From Manduca sexta (lineage: Eukaryota; Arthropoda; Insecta; Lepidoptera; Sphingidae), in assembly GCF_014839805.1 (NCBI RefSeq), contig NC_051141.1:17926777-17990776 (forward strand): a DNA stretch of 64,000 nucleotides, given 5' to 3'. The translations under genes and the position numbers were made by a program. Each line of letters begins with the position of its first letter. Position 1 is the first letter of the stretch. This document shows positions 34,531 through 45,955 of this stretch, one piece after another. A model generated the notes under the pieces. It did not search any database and was not told the origin of the DNA. It saw only the letters and a program-made list of their open reading frames with translations.

Positions 34531-35080
34531 TATTTAATAAATATATTAAGTTTTGTCATATACACAACTGTGTTGCACCGCATGCACGCGTGCGTCCGAA
34601 ATGGCGAGAGCCTGGTGAGATGTGGAGAGGAGTTAGAATTTTTTGGGGATAAACATATGACCTTATATACAGTCAACCACATAAGTGGCTGAACAAATTC
34701 AAAACTTAAAATCGCCTATACATTTCGTGTTCTTACTGTAACGGTTAATCCATTACTGATTACTTATTTATTTTATTATTTTATATTAGGTATATACATT
34801 ACTTTATAATTATATATTTTTTTATTAACTAAAAATGAATGTCACGCGCATCGGCTAAAAGGTCTGGGAGCATGCGCCGAAGAGCATTTCAACCCGCACC
34901 CGGGACGAGGGGAATGCGTCCGGGCAAGCGTCATTAGGACGAATCCAATTAAACACTACCGAACTATATTTGCAAATTATAAATTTACGGAACATATCTA
35001 AAGACTACAGCCTTGTGTACCCCGAATTAGGTGAGTGTTTATACTGTTTAATAAGCAATGTAAATGTCTAGTTTTTATGT
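34531..35080. other. no recognisable gene
   Basis: 34850-34930 is a GC-richer patch (cacccgggacgaggggaatg) of unknown origin. Otherwise AT-rich. Confidence 0.4.
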
Positions 35081-35419
35081 CGTGCAACTGTAATAATATC
35101 AGCCCTGTATTATATACTTGCCCACTGCTGAGCACGGGCCTCCTCTACTACTGAGAGGGATTAGGCCTTAGTCCACTACGCTGGCCTAGTGCGGATTGGT
35201 AGACTTCACACACCTTCGAAATTCTTACAGAGGACTTCTCAGATGTGCAGGTTTCCTCACGATGTTTTCCTTCACTGTTAAAGCGAACGATACATTCACA
35301 AAGAATACACACATGATTTTTTAGAAAAGTCAGAGGTGTGTGCCCTTGGGATTTGAACCTGCGGACATTCGTCTTGGCAGTCCGTTCCACACCCAACTAG
35401 GCTGTCGCCGTGCAACTGT
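35081..35419 (-). mobile_element. tRNA-derived SINE (copy 2) with perfect target duplication
   Basis: Minus strand, body 35092-35409. The head, read from 35409, is ggcgacAGCCTAGTTGG (A box), then GGTTCAAATCCC (exact B box). The tail is an AT-repeat at 35092-35100. CGTGCAACTGT is found at 35081-35091 and again at 35409-35419, an 11-bp target duplication without mismatch (one base is shared with the element edge). Same family as 22178 and 50648. Confidence 0.85.
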
Positions 35420-36185
35420 GATGTGAGCAAATGTGAATACTTTAATATCGTCTATGATTAAATATTATTTGGAATTAGCTACTACCTTTATTTACACGGG
35501 CTTGATTGGTATACGCTCACTGCATGTAAAGGATTGGGTTCTCTTGTGGAAATAAACGAATGAGTGTACATACATAGCCTTAGTCTGTCTGTAACTGTCT
35601 TATTTAATTAACAATTCGAAAAATTTTATGTTAAACTAATCGTTTGTATGTTGACTGCCTCATCTCAGATACTATTAATTGCATGAACACCACCAGTTTC
35701 TTGGGTTCCCTTTATGCAACTGTTTTTGTTGAAAAAACTTAATGGCCCTTTTTCAGTATACAAACATACACTTAAGATGATACTACGCTGTTATGAAGCT
35801 AACGAACCAAACTATAGGTTTTAATTTAAATTTATATGAAAAGATTGAATACTTAATTAAAATGTTTATTTCAAAGGCGTCTTGAACATTGATGCAGTTT
35901 ACGAGTCTGTCAGTGTATACATATATGTGCCGTTTTGAATTTGTACTTATGTGGCTGTCTATACGTACACAAAATAAATGTATAAACAATATAATATTAT
36001 TCATGTGATTCATAAATTGTAATATAATTTTTATCGGGGTGCCGACAGCCTTATTGGTACTGCAGACTGTTGGGCGTGAAACCTAGTTGAAAACTCAGGC
36101 GCAGGCACCTAACCAATTGTTCTTACCTGAACAGTGGCAGATACGAAGTAAGAGTATAGTGCAAGGAAATGACAAATAAGAACAA
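35420..36185. other. no recognisable gene
   Basis: AT-rich. 36040-36090 contains agccttattggtactgcaga, loosely like an A box, without a clear B box. Confidence 0.4.
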
Positions 36186-36189
36186 CAAG

Positions 36190-36515
36190 TGTTAGTAACT
36201 AACAGTTATTTTCCCCCACCCGGGCCAAATACCAAAGTCCTATCATGCACTATCCACCCCACCCGATGTCGTATTGAAGCCACCGTACATGTTGGATCTC
36301 CAACCGTTTTGAACATACTATCCCATAGGGGTAGGCAGAGACTATGGATTGCCACTTTGCACAATTCTGGCATACTTCTCGCGCTTCCTCCACCTTCATT
36401 AATCTTTTCATGCATTCCCGCCGGTTCCGGGTACTTTTGACCTGGCTTTTACTGAGAATGTCAGATATCTGACATTCGAAGGTTCGGTGCGGTCGATCCC
36501 TACCGGCTCTTACAT
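36190..36515 (-). repeat. GC-richer dispersed-repeat fragment
   Basis: Less AT-rich than its surroundings, with caccccacccg and a palindrome gatATCTGACATTC. Minus-strand reading gives a 108-codon frame (36250-36576), ECMKRLMKVEEAREVCQNCA within it. I associate this kind of fragment with lepidopteran repeats but cannot name it. A host exon is not excluded. Confidence 0.35.
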
Positions 36516-36579
36516 CCACATTCGCCTTATTATTTATATTAACCGTTTCGAAGTCTTCAGTTATTTGAAATTTCAAGAA

Positions 36580-37234
36580 AAAACTGTAGACTTAATGCCA
36601 ACACGTCGTTTTGTGTTACTTGTCTAGACCGCGGTTATACTGTAAAAACAGCCGCGACCTATTGACTCAATTTCTAAATTAATTTATCTTTGGCAATCGA
36701 AGTTTGCGGCGATTATTTAATTAATTATTTATCACACATATAAAAGTAATATAAATAACCTAAAGCTCGTAAAAATGCTACCTAAATATACAATTATTAC
36801 CAATACACATTAATACTGAGACGAGTTACAAATAAAAATAATGATAAAGTATACAAAAAACTTCATTACGTATAAATATCACAATTCAATTAAACACAAT
36901 GTCCGTACTCCGTATCATCAGTATCATGTTCCTAATAGGTACTATTAAAGAGTCGGCATATCACATACACGCACTTTTTACTCCTTCATACACTTATCCG
37001 TGATTTGAGGCGTTGGCACCCAGTTGCCAAGTCATGGCATCGACAACACTCTAATTTCTTCCCTCAACGATCAAATGTTCTTTGCAATTTTTTTTTATTA
37101 CTCTCTTCACATATATTAATTATTCTACATGACGCAGTATAGCCGTATATTAATGTAACGATAACTAATATGTACGTATGTCTACATAATAATAAGCGCG
37201 TGTGTTTTCAACACATAACTACTTCTTTGGCTTT
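36580..37234. other. no recognisable gene
   Basis: AT-rich. No frame or matched repeat. Confidence 0.4.
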
Positions 37235-37575
37235 AAAAGCAATATTTTGTTTACATTGGAGATGCAACAGGTGGCAGCCACGTGGATAAACACCGCTACG
37301 ATACCAGGACAGCATGACAAGCAGAGATTGATTTGAACAACCGGACCAACCTCCCAGAACCAAGAAATAACAACTACAGTGTTAAGTGATAGAATAATGA
37401 CACTTAAAGCAGCACGCTTTAAGCTCGTATTTCAATGCGATGAAATCGTTCTGAAATTAAAGCCTTACGTGCATTTATATCTCTTGTGGTGCAGTTGAAT
37501 AACACACTGATAAAACTAGATCAGCCTTTGCAGCCTACAAGCGTAATTTGCAGTCTCGATGGAACCCAACATTTG
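37235..37575 (+). repeat. family C repeat with decayed tRNA-like 3' end
   Basis: gatgcaacaggtggcagcca, cgtggataaacaccgctacg, ataccaggacagcatgacaa, then a block gatgaaatcgttctgaaatt and a tRNA-like tail (tctcttgtggtgcagttgaa...cagtctcgatgg) that matches 28790-28940. It is shorter than the 28001-28945 copy, which has about 575 extra bases between core and tail. Confidence 0.55.
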
Positions 37576-38485
37576 ATTTTCATCATAATATACTTAGATA
37601 ACATAGTTAATTCTTTTTATATTTGAAATAAATCCTTGTTAAGTAAATGTTGGGTAAAATATATTAGAACACGTAATTATGTGAAGACAATAAATACAGC
37701 ATTGCGTTTTAACATAAATAATGCTTTGTGATCAATGCAACCAAGTACCATAAATTATTTAAATTATATTTTGAGTTAATACGACAAAAGTTAAGAAGTT
37801 GCAGTTTAAAAAAGTTGTCATAATATTATCAACTTGGCTGTTCTTTTAAATCATTAAATTGTATTAAAATTTAACAAATCAAGAACTAGAAAAAAAAAAG
37901 ATGTGCTCTAAAAATATTTTTATAATTAATAACAATTAACAACTTAGTTATGGGTAATTTCAGCATTGTGTGCGACCTGGATGTATTTTTTATAATTAAA
38001 TTTATGGTGACGGTAATTATATTTTACCCAATTTATTATGACTGAGTTTAGGGACTGTGTATTTTATAAATTATTAATTACAATTCATATGTGAATATTT
38101 TTCAACTTCAAAAGGCAGTTAGACACAGTTCAAATGCAATGAGTTGCATCACACACTTCTCGTGCGGCTATGTTTCCCTGGTACTCGGTGCATTGGGCAT
38201 TGCAGGTAGGGCTATGGAAATTATATGCGGTTGCACCATCGATATATCTGGGTTGTACTGATTTCGTATTTAGTAGAAGGCATGAATGAATACTTTTATT
38301 ATATTATTCATTCGTTCTTTAAATACAGTGGTACGATTTAAAATCTTTGTAAAGTTTAAAAAATCTTTATTTCTAAAAAAAAATCTCATATTTTATTTTA
38401 CGTCGGCGTCGTTTGCAAAATGATTCGGAGCAACTTACATTTTATCAATCGTAGCATGATAAATTACAACTAAATACACTCGAGC
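37576..38485. other. no recognisable gene; one repeat piece
   Basis: AT-rich. 38140-38210 (acacttctcgtg, tggtactcggtgcattgggc) is the counterpart of 2528-2610. Left flank of the TIR transposon. Confidence 0.4.
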
Positions 38486-38501
38486 AATTGGGTATTTGAC
38501 A
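38486..38501 (+). repeat. left terminal inverted repeat
   Basis: AATTGGGTATTTGACA, exact reverse complement of 41349-41364. Confidence 0.85.
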
Positions 38502-38949
38502 TAGTAAAGAAATAAATAAATTTGGTATTGAACATTATATAATTTAAGGTGTTAATTAAGAATATTTGACTTAAATTACAAATAAAAATTATTTAATATT
38601 TTATTTTCCTAAATAAAAATAAGAGTTTTTGAATCTGTGCATCATTTACAAGAAACGTCTCAAGCGAGCAAGACTAGAGAACGTGACGTCACGATGTATT
38701 ATATGTAATGTCTTGTCTATTGGTCTTGTAATTCCGAAAAAGATTTTGGCGCGTTTCGCAGGTTTCATTAATATTTATTTGATTATTTCGTGTCCAAAGT
38801 GCACTTCACCGAAAAACAAACATGGAAATTGGTTTTATTCAAGCGGACAGTGCAAATTTGCCAAAAATTGTGTCTTTTATGATCGCAAATTTCTTTGCCT
38901 CAAACTCGGACTTTTGTTCTGCAGAATTGAGGAACGTGAAAACTTCATT

Positions 38950-39245
38950 GTAAGTACAAAACTATCCTTTTCTGATATTTTGTTCAATTCACAATAGATT
39001 ACAGTTTGATTTATGTACTTAGCCTTATTTTGTTTTGCTATAAAATAACCTTTGTGTCATGCACATGATAGGTACATGTTTACTTTGTAGACTATAAATA
39101 CAAATAATACATTTATTACGTTACCAATAAAATCATAACTTATAAGAATCTTACTCTGGTTAGGTACCTGTTATTTGTGTAAAATCTTTTCAACGAAGTT
39201 TCTCGTATTGTGGCTATCTGTGATGCTTTATTTCTATTTTTACAG
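38950..39245 (+). other. probable intron 1 of the YqaJ gene
   Basis: 296 bp, starts GTAAGTAC and ends tatttttacag. Removing it joins TT to A to make Leu in the chain KTSL-SSRQ with no frame change. Confidence 0.7.
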
Positions 39246-39495
39246 ATCATCAAGACAGTTGTATGGTGATGATGCTAATTCGTATGCTAACTCAAATCCT
39301 AAAACATCAAGCTGATTACAAAGTGCTCGACATTCTTCAGTTCTCGATGCATTATTAGAGCATCAAGCATAAGAAAGGAAGTGACTGTGAAACGTTTTTA
39401 GCCAAAATTAATGGTGTTTTTACACAAGAAAATATAAATTTTGTGGAAAGTCTGACTCGAGCACAACACGAAATTCAAGCATGGCATGAGTTAAG

Positions 39496-40013
39496 GTATT
39501 ATTTATTTATAGGTATTTGATTGCATTTTAAATGTGATGTTGCCTTTTTAAATGTGATTTGATACTGTAAGTATTGAACTAATAAGATATTTAAAATCAA
39601 TGTTCTAGAGCAAAATTCTCAACTTGGGGTCTGTGGACATATCTATATCTATAGAGTCGGCTGATTTCAATGTTAAAGCTATATGAAGTTTCAGGTTGTG
39701 CTTAAGAGAAGCATTTTATTGTGATTTAAGGAGGTCTGTCGTGATCATCTTTGCTCATTAAGTGGTCCACAGTTAAGAAAGGTTGGAAAATGCTGTCTTA
39801 GATTAATATATATTGGAATTATATGTTTCCATGTGAGATGCAATCTCAAAATGTAAATTAGTCTTGTAGCTTTACTAGTCTTTGATGTTTGTGTTCACAT
39901 TCATATGTGTTGGGCACCCATTCTACAGGGCATCCTAGTGGGGATATAAATGTATATGTGGCCACCAGGCAGTCACTAGTTTAACATTTAAAAAAAATGA
40001 ATTTTCTTTTCAG
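39496..40013 (+). other. probable intron 2 of the YqaJ gene
   Basis: 518 bp, starts GTATTA and ends ttttcttttcag. The join HELR to IKASKAFDVS is one base out of frame, best explained as later decay. Confidence 0.55.
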
Positions 40014-40766
40014 GAATAAAAGCATCAAAAGCATTTGATGTTTCATAATGCAAAATAACTGTTGGATCCTTGGTTGCCTTAATAATGGGAGCTAAAGTAC
40101 CAGATACTCCAACCATGAAAAGAGGAAAATCATTGGAAGAAGTGGTAAGAAAGGAGTTGGAAAAAAATATGACAAGATTGCAGAATGTGGTTTTATTATT
40201 AGCCAAAAATTCCCAATGGTAGCTGCATTGCCAGATGGTATTTTAAAGGGTGACACAGTTATTGAAATTAAATGTCCAACAAGCCAAAAAAGTTTTATAA
40301 ACTATATATGTAACAACACAATCACAGAAAAGTTTGCAGTCTAAGTTCTTTTGCAAATGTATGTGAGTAATTTAACAAAAGGTTTATTTTGTGTGGCAGA
40401 TTGGGAATTTGAAAAAAATAATAAAGTCCATGTAATACCAATAGAGTATGATGAGATCAAAGTAAATGATATTTTATCTAAAGTTGTAAAGTTTTGGAAG
40501 AATAATGTTTACAATCTATTGTAAAAACTTATTTTTATAACTTAATATAGGAAAATAAAACATTATATTCTAAATTTTGTTTTTATTCGTCAAATGTTTT
40601 TAATTAAGGAGCCTAGTAAATTAATTAAGGCACATGCAATAACAATGCAATCGTCCAAAAACTTAATTAAATTTGTATTGACAACTGAATGCAGTTTTAA
40701 CATTAATAATAATAATAATTTTTATTGTAAATAACCGAATTTGTTTACAATTTCAATGGTTACAAA

Positions 40767-41128
40767 TTACAAACTTATTATAAAAAACATTGAGAACTCC
40801 CTTAGACGTCGGATGACTCTTTCAATGTGTATCAGTAAACTTGCTACCTCCTTAGTTTTTGGAGCTTCAACTTTGGTTTAAGTAGACTTAACTGATACAC
40901 TTGGCGGTCTCACTAAACTGCATCCCTTTTGTAATAACAGTTGCTCAATATGCTTGAATCCTCTATCAGCTAGTATAATCGCACCAGGTTCCCAATGATC
41001 TAAAAAATGCAATTTTCAACCAAACATACATCGCTAATCCTGCCACCATAACCAGGAGAAATGTAGTTAATAATACCATCAGGTGTGCTACTTATAAGGT
41101 ATTTTATTGTATTGGCCTTTTTATAATC
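40767..41128 (-). pseudogene. DDE_Tnp_4-type transposase, C-terminal part
   Basis: Minus strand from 41128: DYKKANTIKYLISSTPDGII, NYISPGYGGRISDV, a one-base frameshift after ENCIF, LDHWEPGAIILADRGFKHIE, RPPSVSVKST, a stop, then KEVASLLIHIERVIRRLREF, ending at 40767. The second Asp (ADRGF) and the Glu (HIER) of the DDE triad are visible. The first Asp and all N-terminal parts are missing because the gene is cut by a deletion near 41130. It runs towards the YqaJ gene with about 240 bp between stops. Confidence 0.8.
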
Positions 41129-41348
41129 TTGAATAATAAACGAATCTCACGTATTGTTTACATTAAGACTATTACATCATGACGTCACGCCCTTTATTTG
41201 TCACGTGACTTAGCGTTTCAGCGGGAAACACAAAATGTAATTATTAAAACTGTCTTATAGCTATTAAAATGGCTCTAAATATTAAAAAAACAATTGTCAA
41301 GCGTATCTTTAGTGACTCTAGAACATTTTAAAGTACTTTACGTAAATT

Positions 41349-41364
41349 TGTCAAATACCCAATT
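41349..41364 (-). repeat. right terminal inverted repeat
   Basis: TGTCAAATACCCAATT, partner of 38486-38501. Confidence 0.85.
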
Positions 41365-41639
41365 ATAATTTATAACTCCAAGCCAGTGATACTTGGCCTC
41401 TACATTGTTAAAATAATGATATTTAATTTCCTTGGAATTCTGCATTAATTCTTCGTAGTTTTGTTTCTAACTGCAGTTAACAACTAAGAAACCATTTCCA
41501 TGCGTGGCCTTTTTTAAACTCGTCATTTATGTGAGTGATGTGTTATTCAATCTACATAATTTATTTTGCATTATAGAAAGAAATGTACTAATTATATTAT
41601 TTATTTATTACTATCAATTTAATTTGTTGACATGAACTG

Positions 41640-41800
41640 CATTTGCTATATGTAAGATTGCTGCATATCTGGCCACTTTTCTTGCCTTCCTTCACCTAAT
41701 GTTCGTGTGAGTCGTAATAAATTTTATATCGCACGGAAAAACCTCCGCGGCAGTCATGAACTCCGAGTATATTTATGGGGTTTTAGTATACTTTTATGTG
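41640..41800 (+). repeat. family A repeat, 3' part
   Basis: atatcgcacggaaaaacctc, cgcggcagtcatgaactccg, agtatatttatggggtttta, gtatacttttatgtgtcg. Confidence 0.6.
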
Positions 41801-42344
41801 TCGAACGATACGTAGAGTAATTTATATATAAATAAATAATAATAATAAATTTATTTGTATTAAAACAGACAAATGTTACAAAATTCAGCTGGTGTACAAA
41901 TGTTACAGAGTAGTTCATTGCATTACATTTGTCACAATAAGAAAATAATCTGCTGATACCTATGCTAGGAGAACCTGTGTTACAGGTATGAGTGAACACT
42001 CCAGCAAAAAAACAAAACATAATGTTATAAGTATATTTAAGTATTCTTATTTTTAGCAAAGTATATCCAGTATATTATTAGACACGCTGCTATGTAATAA
42101 ATAAGCAACGACGAAAGGTCCATAATATATAATACACTTCCTGCCGGCTTCCCTTATAAAAAAATCTTATCAGCATTAAAACAATTTGCTGACCGTCTGA
42201 ATACATATTAGTATTTATATTATGTTGTGTCGGGTTCCGTTTTGGAAAATTTTACACTTCGTCCCTGTTAATTATAATTAGCATACCTTAATGCTACTAA
42301 TAAGCATATTATTATATATCTATCTGTACTTAAATGCTACTATT

Positions 42345-42562
42345 GCAAATAAACTAGACTGTCATCTTTGTCTAACACCTTATTTTACGTATTTCTGTCT
42401 CTACATGCAGTTGTTACGCAGACGTATTTGGTTTTTACTAATACATATATATTCATGCCTGAAATCTGTGCCAGTGTGTTGTATCGATGACAACGCACAC
42501 AAAGAATCATACGAGATAAGACTCCTTGAAAATTATGCATTCCTAGTGCAGTGATGCCAACT
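42345..42562 (+). repeat. family A repeat, near-full copy
   Basis: Starts tagactgtcatctttgtcta, has a decayed core gcagttgttacgcag near 42407, then gacaacgcacacaaagaatc and atgcattcctagtgcag. A related upstream block (cctgccggcttcccttataa) is at 42142 and again at 48081. Confidence 0.6.
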
Positions 42563-42989
42563 TGGTAACTAGGTAATATAGCAAACCTTTTAATTTTGTT
42601 TGCGTCATTATTACTTAAAAAAAAATGTTTATACGACTTATTTTTATGGGACTTGTGTAGACATTACAAACGAGCGCCGCCTAACGTAACGACTACACAA
42701 AATAGATTATTCTGATACTTCATAATTATAATTAATTTATCTTATTTTTTTCTCCCTTTAGCAACTCGCGGTTTACAAATTTATCAAATTATATAAATAT
42801 GTTAAAGTAATAGTCGTAAATTTAGTTTTCGCGACACACACAAATCAGGCATGTCGTGTAATAAATTGTCGTAGGTCATCCGTCTTAGTTTAGTAAAGTT
42901 GTAACTAGCTTAGTTTATCAAGGATATTTACGGTTATATGGATGAATATGTTATAAGGCTTCTGTACAAAATTATAGCTGGACAAGCGT

Positions 42990-43230
42990 AGCACTAGACT
43001 GTCATCCTTGTTTATCATTTGAATTTAACATGTTTCCCTTTCACTCGCAGTTCATAGGAGCTGCATTTTCACACATCACTCATACCCCTGCAATGTGTGC
43101 TAGTGTGTCATATCAATTAATATCGCACACAGCGAATTGTACGAGGAAAAGCTCCTCGGCAGTCATGCATTCCGAGTGTATTTGTCGACTATAGTATACA
43201 TCTATGATATTCGTACGTTTTCTGGCAACT
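42990..43230 (+). repeat. family A repeat, near-full copy
   Basis: tagactgtcatccttgttta at the start, ctagtgtgtcatatcaatta in the middle, then gaaaagctcctcggcagtca, tgcattccgagtgtatttgt. The palindromic core is no longer recognisable. Confidence 0.6.
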
Positions 43231-44085
43231 TCTGGGATTGAACGACCAATTTTTTTTTTATGCGCTAATACTGACTTGGTTGGGGAAAAAAGAAACTTAG
43301 GAAAAATCGAAAGGAACAGCCGTAAATCTCAAGAATCGAAATTGTTATGAGAAATGAAAAATATTTAATAAAAACGATATAAATGCACAATAACATTGCG
43401 TTTTATATATAATTAGCAAAATATTACTAAAAGACCGGGAGGCGTAGCGTAGCTGCAACTATAACGTAGGATTACTTATATCCTCTTTAGTTTAAAATGG
43501 CCAGCTCGCGCGGACCACTGCGTCGTCGATACATTTTTTTGGCTGTCATTATAGTCTAAGAGCCCGTGAACCCCAGACCTTCGTTATTTTATAAAAGCTG
43601 AAAGTTTGTCAGCGCATGCTCTCAACACAGGTAACAACGATGGGCCATTATGAAGTTTGGGCTACAGTGGCTTTGGCAGGTAGACGGTATTAAAGGTGTG
43701 TAAAATATGTTGTTGATTAAATATTTGTTAATTTTATTCAAATTATTCTCTTTTGTAAATAAGTAAAGTTTTTGTCATAAGTAATAATCACTATTTTAGT
43801 TCTGTGTTAATTTTTCTAATAAATAAATGTAAAAACCCTAAATATATAACAAAATAAAGTCTAAGCAGACGAAGTTTCGAACACAGCTCGCAGCAGCAAT
43901 AGCATTTATGCATCCATTTTAGCAAATGAAGTCGTTTTCAAATGTTGGTTTAAGTAACGCAGTGTTATTGCACTCATTGTTCTGTTGTCTTCCACTGTTA
44001 TAACAGATTAGTGCAATACAGTTACCCCTACTTCATCTTTACTTATCGTCGTTAAGGAACTACTTGTCTGCCCGTTCAACATCCC
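43231..44085. other. no recognisable gene
   Basis: AT-rich with a GC-richer patch at 43490-43570. No frame or matched repeat. Confidence 0.4.
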
Positions 44086-44089
44086 TAAC

Positions 44090-44220
44090 TTAATTAACCC
44101 TACGATTCAGAGTGTGTCGTATCCTCACTAACGTATACGAGCAAATTCTCCGATATACCTCCTCGGCAGGTATGCATTCTCAGTGTATTTTATCGGATTT
44201 TAAACTGCATACAATAATAC
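44090..44220 (+). repeat. family A repeat, 3' part
   Basis: gagtgtgtcgtatcctcact, gatatacctcctcggcaggt, atgcattctcagtgtatttt, atcggattttaaact. Confidence 0.6.
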
Positions 44221-44474
44221 AATACGATGTGCGCAATACACATGATGATTCAAATTACTTTTCTCTATAGAGAATTCAATTCCATTCTCTAACCTGTTTG
44301 TTTTTATTTTTTTACATTATCAATATAATATTAAAACTTGAAACATAATCATTGTACCACCTTTTATAAAAATTATGTGGATAGATTAGTATGCAATTTG
44401 GCACATTAAATTGTATATGGAGGAGTTCAGAAAGCTAATATTTTTATATTATATGCTGTCGAAATGCATCAGTA

Positions 44475-45140
44475 GAAACCGGCTACAGTGAGAGCGCTTA
44501 TATATGCAAGAATGATTGGTGATGGAGATTCATCAACTTAGGCCAAAATTCTGGAAGCAAAACCATACGACAAACATACCGTTAAAAAATTGAATGTAGA
44601 TATCACATATTGCGGAACTAACAAAAATCACAAAATGTGTCCTGGCACACAGAAAGACACTCACGAACGAAAAAATTATGAGCATGCGAAAGGTGATCGT
44701 AAAATCAATAAAATTTCACAACAGCTCTAAGACATCCAAAGAACTATCTATTACTTTGCTTCACAATGACATTGTGAATTCAATAGCTTATGGTCAGTGA
44801 TCATTGACTTTGTAGTGACTACAACTGTACTAAAGAAAAAACCACAACTGGAAGTACAATGAAGCTGGTGCAAAATTGAATGTTCTTGTTTTGAATGAAA
44901 TCCATTATTGCTGCAGCAGCAAATAAAGCTCGTAGACTTATCGAAGACGTTGACACAAATGCAGTTGAACGTTTTAATAGTGTTATTGTCAAATTCATAG
45001 GAGGTAAGAAAATCAATTCTTCCAGAAGAGGGTATCAAGGGAGGTGCACCGCAGTCGTTGTTTCATATAATAATGAAACATCACTATCCAGCCTGCAAAA
45101 AGCTATACTCGGAAAAAGTCCTAATGGATAAATCAAAGAA
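44475..45140 (+). pseudogene. Mutator-like transposase relic
   Basis: ARMIGDGDSST at 44505-44537 is followed by AKILEAKPYDKHTVKKLN and, in shifted frames, the continuation of a Mutator-like transposase domain. 44930-45035 reads RRLIEDVDTNAVERFNSVIV, KFIGGKKINSS and, shifted, RGYQGRC, then AILGKSP. In related insect proteins this DVDTNxVExxNSxIxKFxGGKRxN chain precedes a YqaJ domain, as it does here. Several frame changes and stops. Ends of the parent element were not found. Confidence 0.7.
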
Positions 45141-45471
45141 GTGGAAAGAAAAACGAAATAAAGATCATCTTACAAAGAAAATAGGCAAACTTAAAGAAAA
45201 AGCCAGTGTTCAACATGATTATGGATCTACAAGTATGTTACAGATGGAGAAGGCAGAGAAACTCTTCCTTGATAATTTGAAAAACTTAAGTGCTTATAGA
45301 ACGGCAATAGGAAGGAACACTTTATTATAACGAGATAGTTAGTTATTGGATTGAAATACAAAGAAAAATAATAACAGCTTCCAACTTTGGACTTATTTGT
45401 AAAAGACAAATTTGGAGAAGCACTAACAAAGCCTGGTTCATGTCACATCAGTGTCTCATGATGTAGACTAT

Positions 45472-45955
45472 GAAAAACAAGCCTTGCAACAAATGAAATT
45501 GCAAATAGTCATTTATATTAACTTTTGTGGGCTTTTCATTGATTAGCATTACCCATTTATAGGTGCAACACCTGATGGTTTGGTCGGAGATGATAAAATT
45601 ATGGAAATAAAATGCCCTATAACATCTTTTAAAAAACGGATAGACACGGCTATAAAAGAAAACAAAATTCAATTATACAAGTTTAAAAAAAAAATAATAC
45701 AAGATCAGTTAACAAAAAAAGCAATTAGTTTTATCAAGTGCAGGAGCTTCATGCTACAAGACGAAGTGAGTGTATCTTTGGAATATGGAAAGGTGAAAAT
45801 CAACCACTCGTGATTGAGCATATTTACAGAAATGACGAGTTCTGGAAAGCAAAAATAGAGAACTTTTACTTGAAACGATTATTACCAGAAATAATTGACC
45901 CACGACAAATCCGTGGTATGGATATAAGAAATTTTACTTTAGATGGTACAAACTA
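45472..45955 (+). pseudogene. YqaJ nuclease domain of the Mutator-like element
   Basis: ALQQMKLQIVIYINFCGLFI-D, TAG, HYPFIGATPDGLVGDDKIME, IKCPITSFKK are in one frame except for the TAG near 45544. After a frameshift near 45690-45745: QLHATRRSECIFGIWKGENQ, EHIYRNDEFWKAKIENFYLK, RLLPEIIDPRQ, ending at 45955. The catalytic Asp (TPDG) and E-x-K (EIK) are kept. With 44475-45140 it forms one degenerate transposase-plus-nuclease gene. It is not closely similar in sequence to the YqaJ gene at 38822-40524. Confidence 0.75.

Larger units (their letters stand above)
38822..40524 (+). pseudogene. YqaJ-type nuclease gene of the transposon, three exons
   Basis: Exon 1 (38822-38949) opens ATG and reads MEIGFIQADSANLPKIVSFM...SAELRNVKTSL. 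It joins exactly in frame across a GTAAGT...TTACAG intron to exon 2, SSRQLYGDDANSYANS. A stop near 39313, loss of the zinc-binding middle and a frameshift follow, then ENINFVESLTRAQHEIQAWH and a donor AG|GTATT at 39495. Exon 3 (40014-40524): KASKAFDVS, VALIMGAKVPDTPTMKRG, then after a frameshift FPMVAALPDGILKGDTVIEI-KCP and VKFWKNNVYNLL before TAA. YqaJ/lambda-exonuclease folds use an Asp and an E-x-K; PDG and EIK are both kept. It probably acts on DNA ends during transposition (inference). Three or more lesions make it inactive. Confidence 0.75.
38486..41364. mobile_element. two-gene TIR DNA transposon (ISL2EU-like)
   Basis: Bounded by a perfect 16-bp inverted repeat, AATTGGGTATTTGACA at 38486-38501 and its reverse complement at 41349-41364. 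If the palindromic AATT is the target duplication, the element proper is 38490-41360 (2871 bp) and starts GGGTATTTGACA. A subterminal inverted match (cgtgacgtcacgatgta near 38680, its partner near 41180-41200) supports these ends. Inside are a spliced YqaJ-nuclease pseudogene on the plus strand and a DDE-transposase 3' part on the minus strand, tail to tail. I recall ISL2EU elements as pairing these two proteins; that naming is from memory. Confidence 0.75.

Noticed and set aside
35148..35396. 82-codon minus-strand frame
   Set aside because: It lies wholly within the SINE and is a by-product.
36250..36576. 108-codon minus-strand frame as an exon
   Set aside because: No recognised domain and no clear splice sites at its ends; more likely a repeat fragment, though not excluded.
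38629..38997. 122-codon frame with CPKC/C-x5-C words as a zinc-finger protein
   Set aside because: A different frame of the same stretch (from 38822) matches the YqaJ-transposon protein and splices in frame; this frame runs through the intron.
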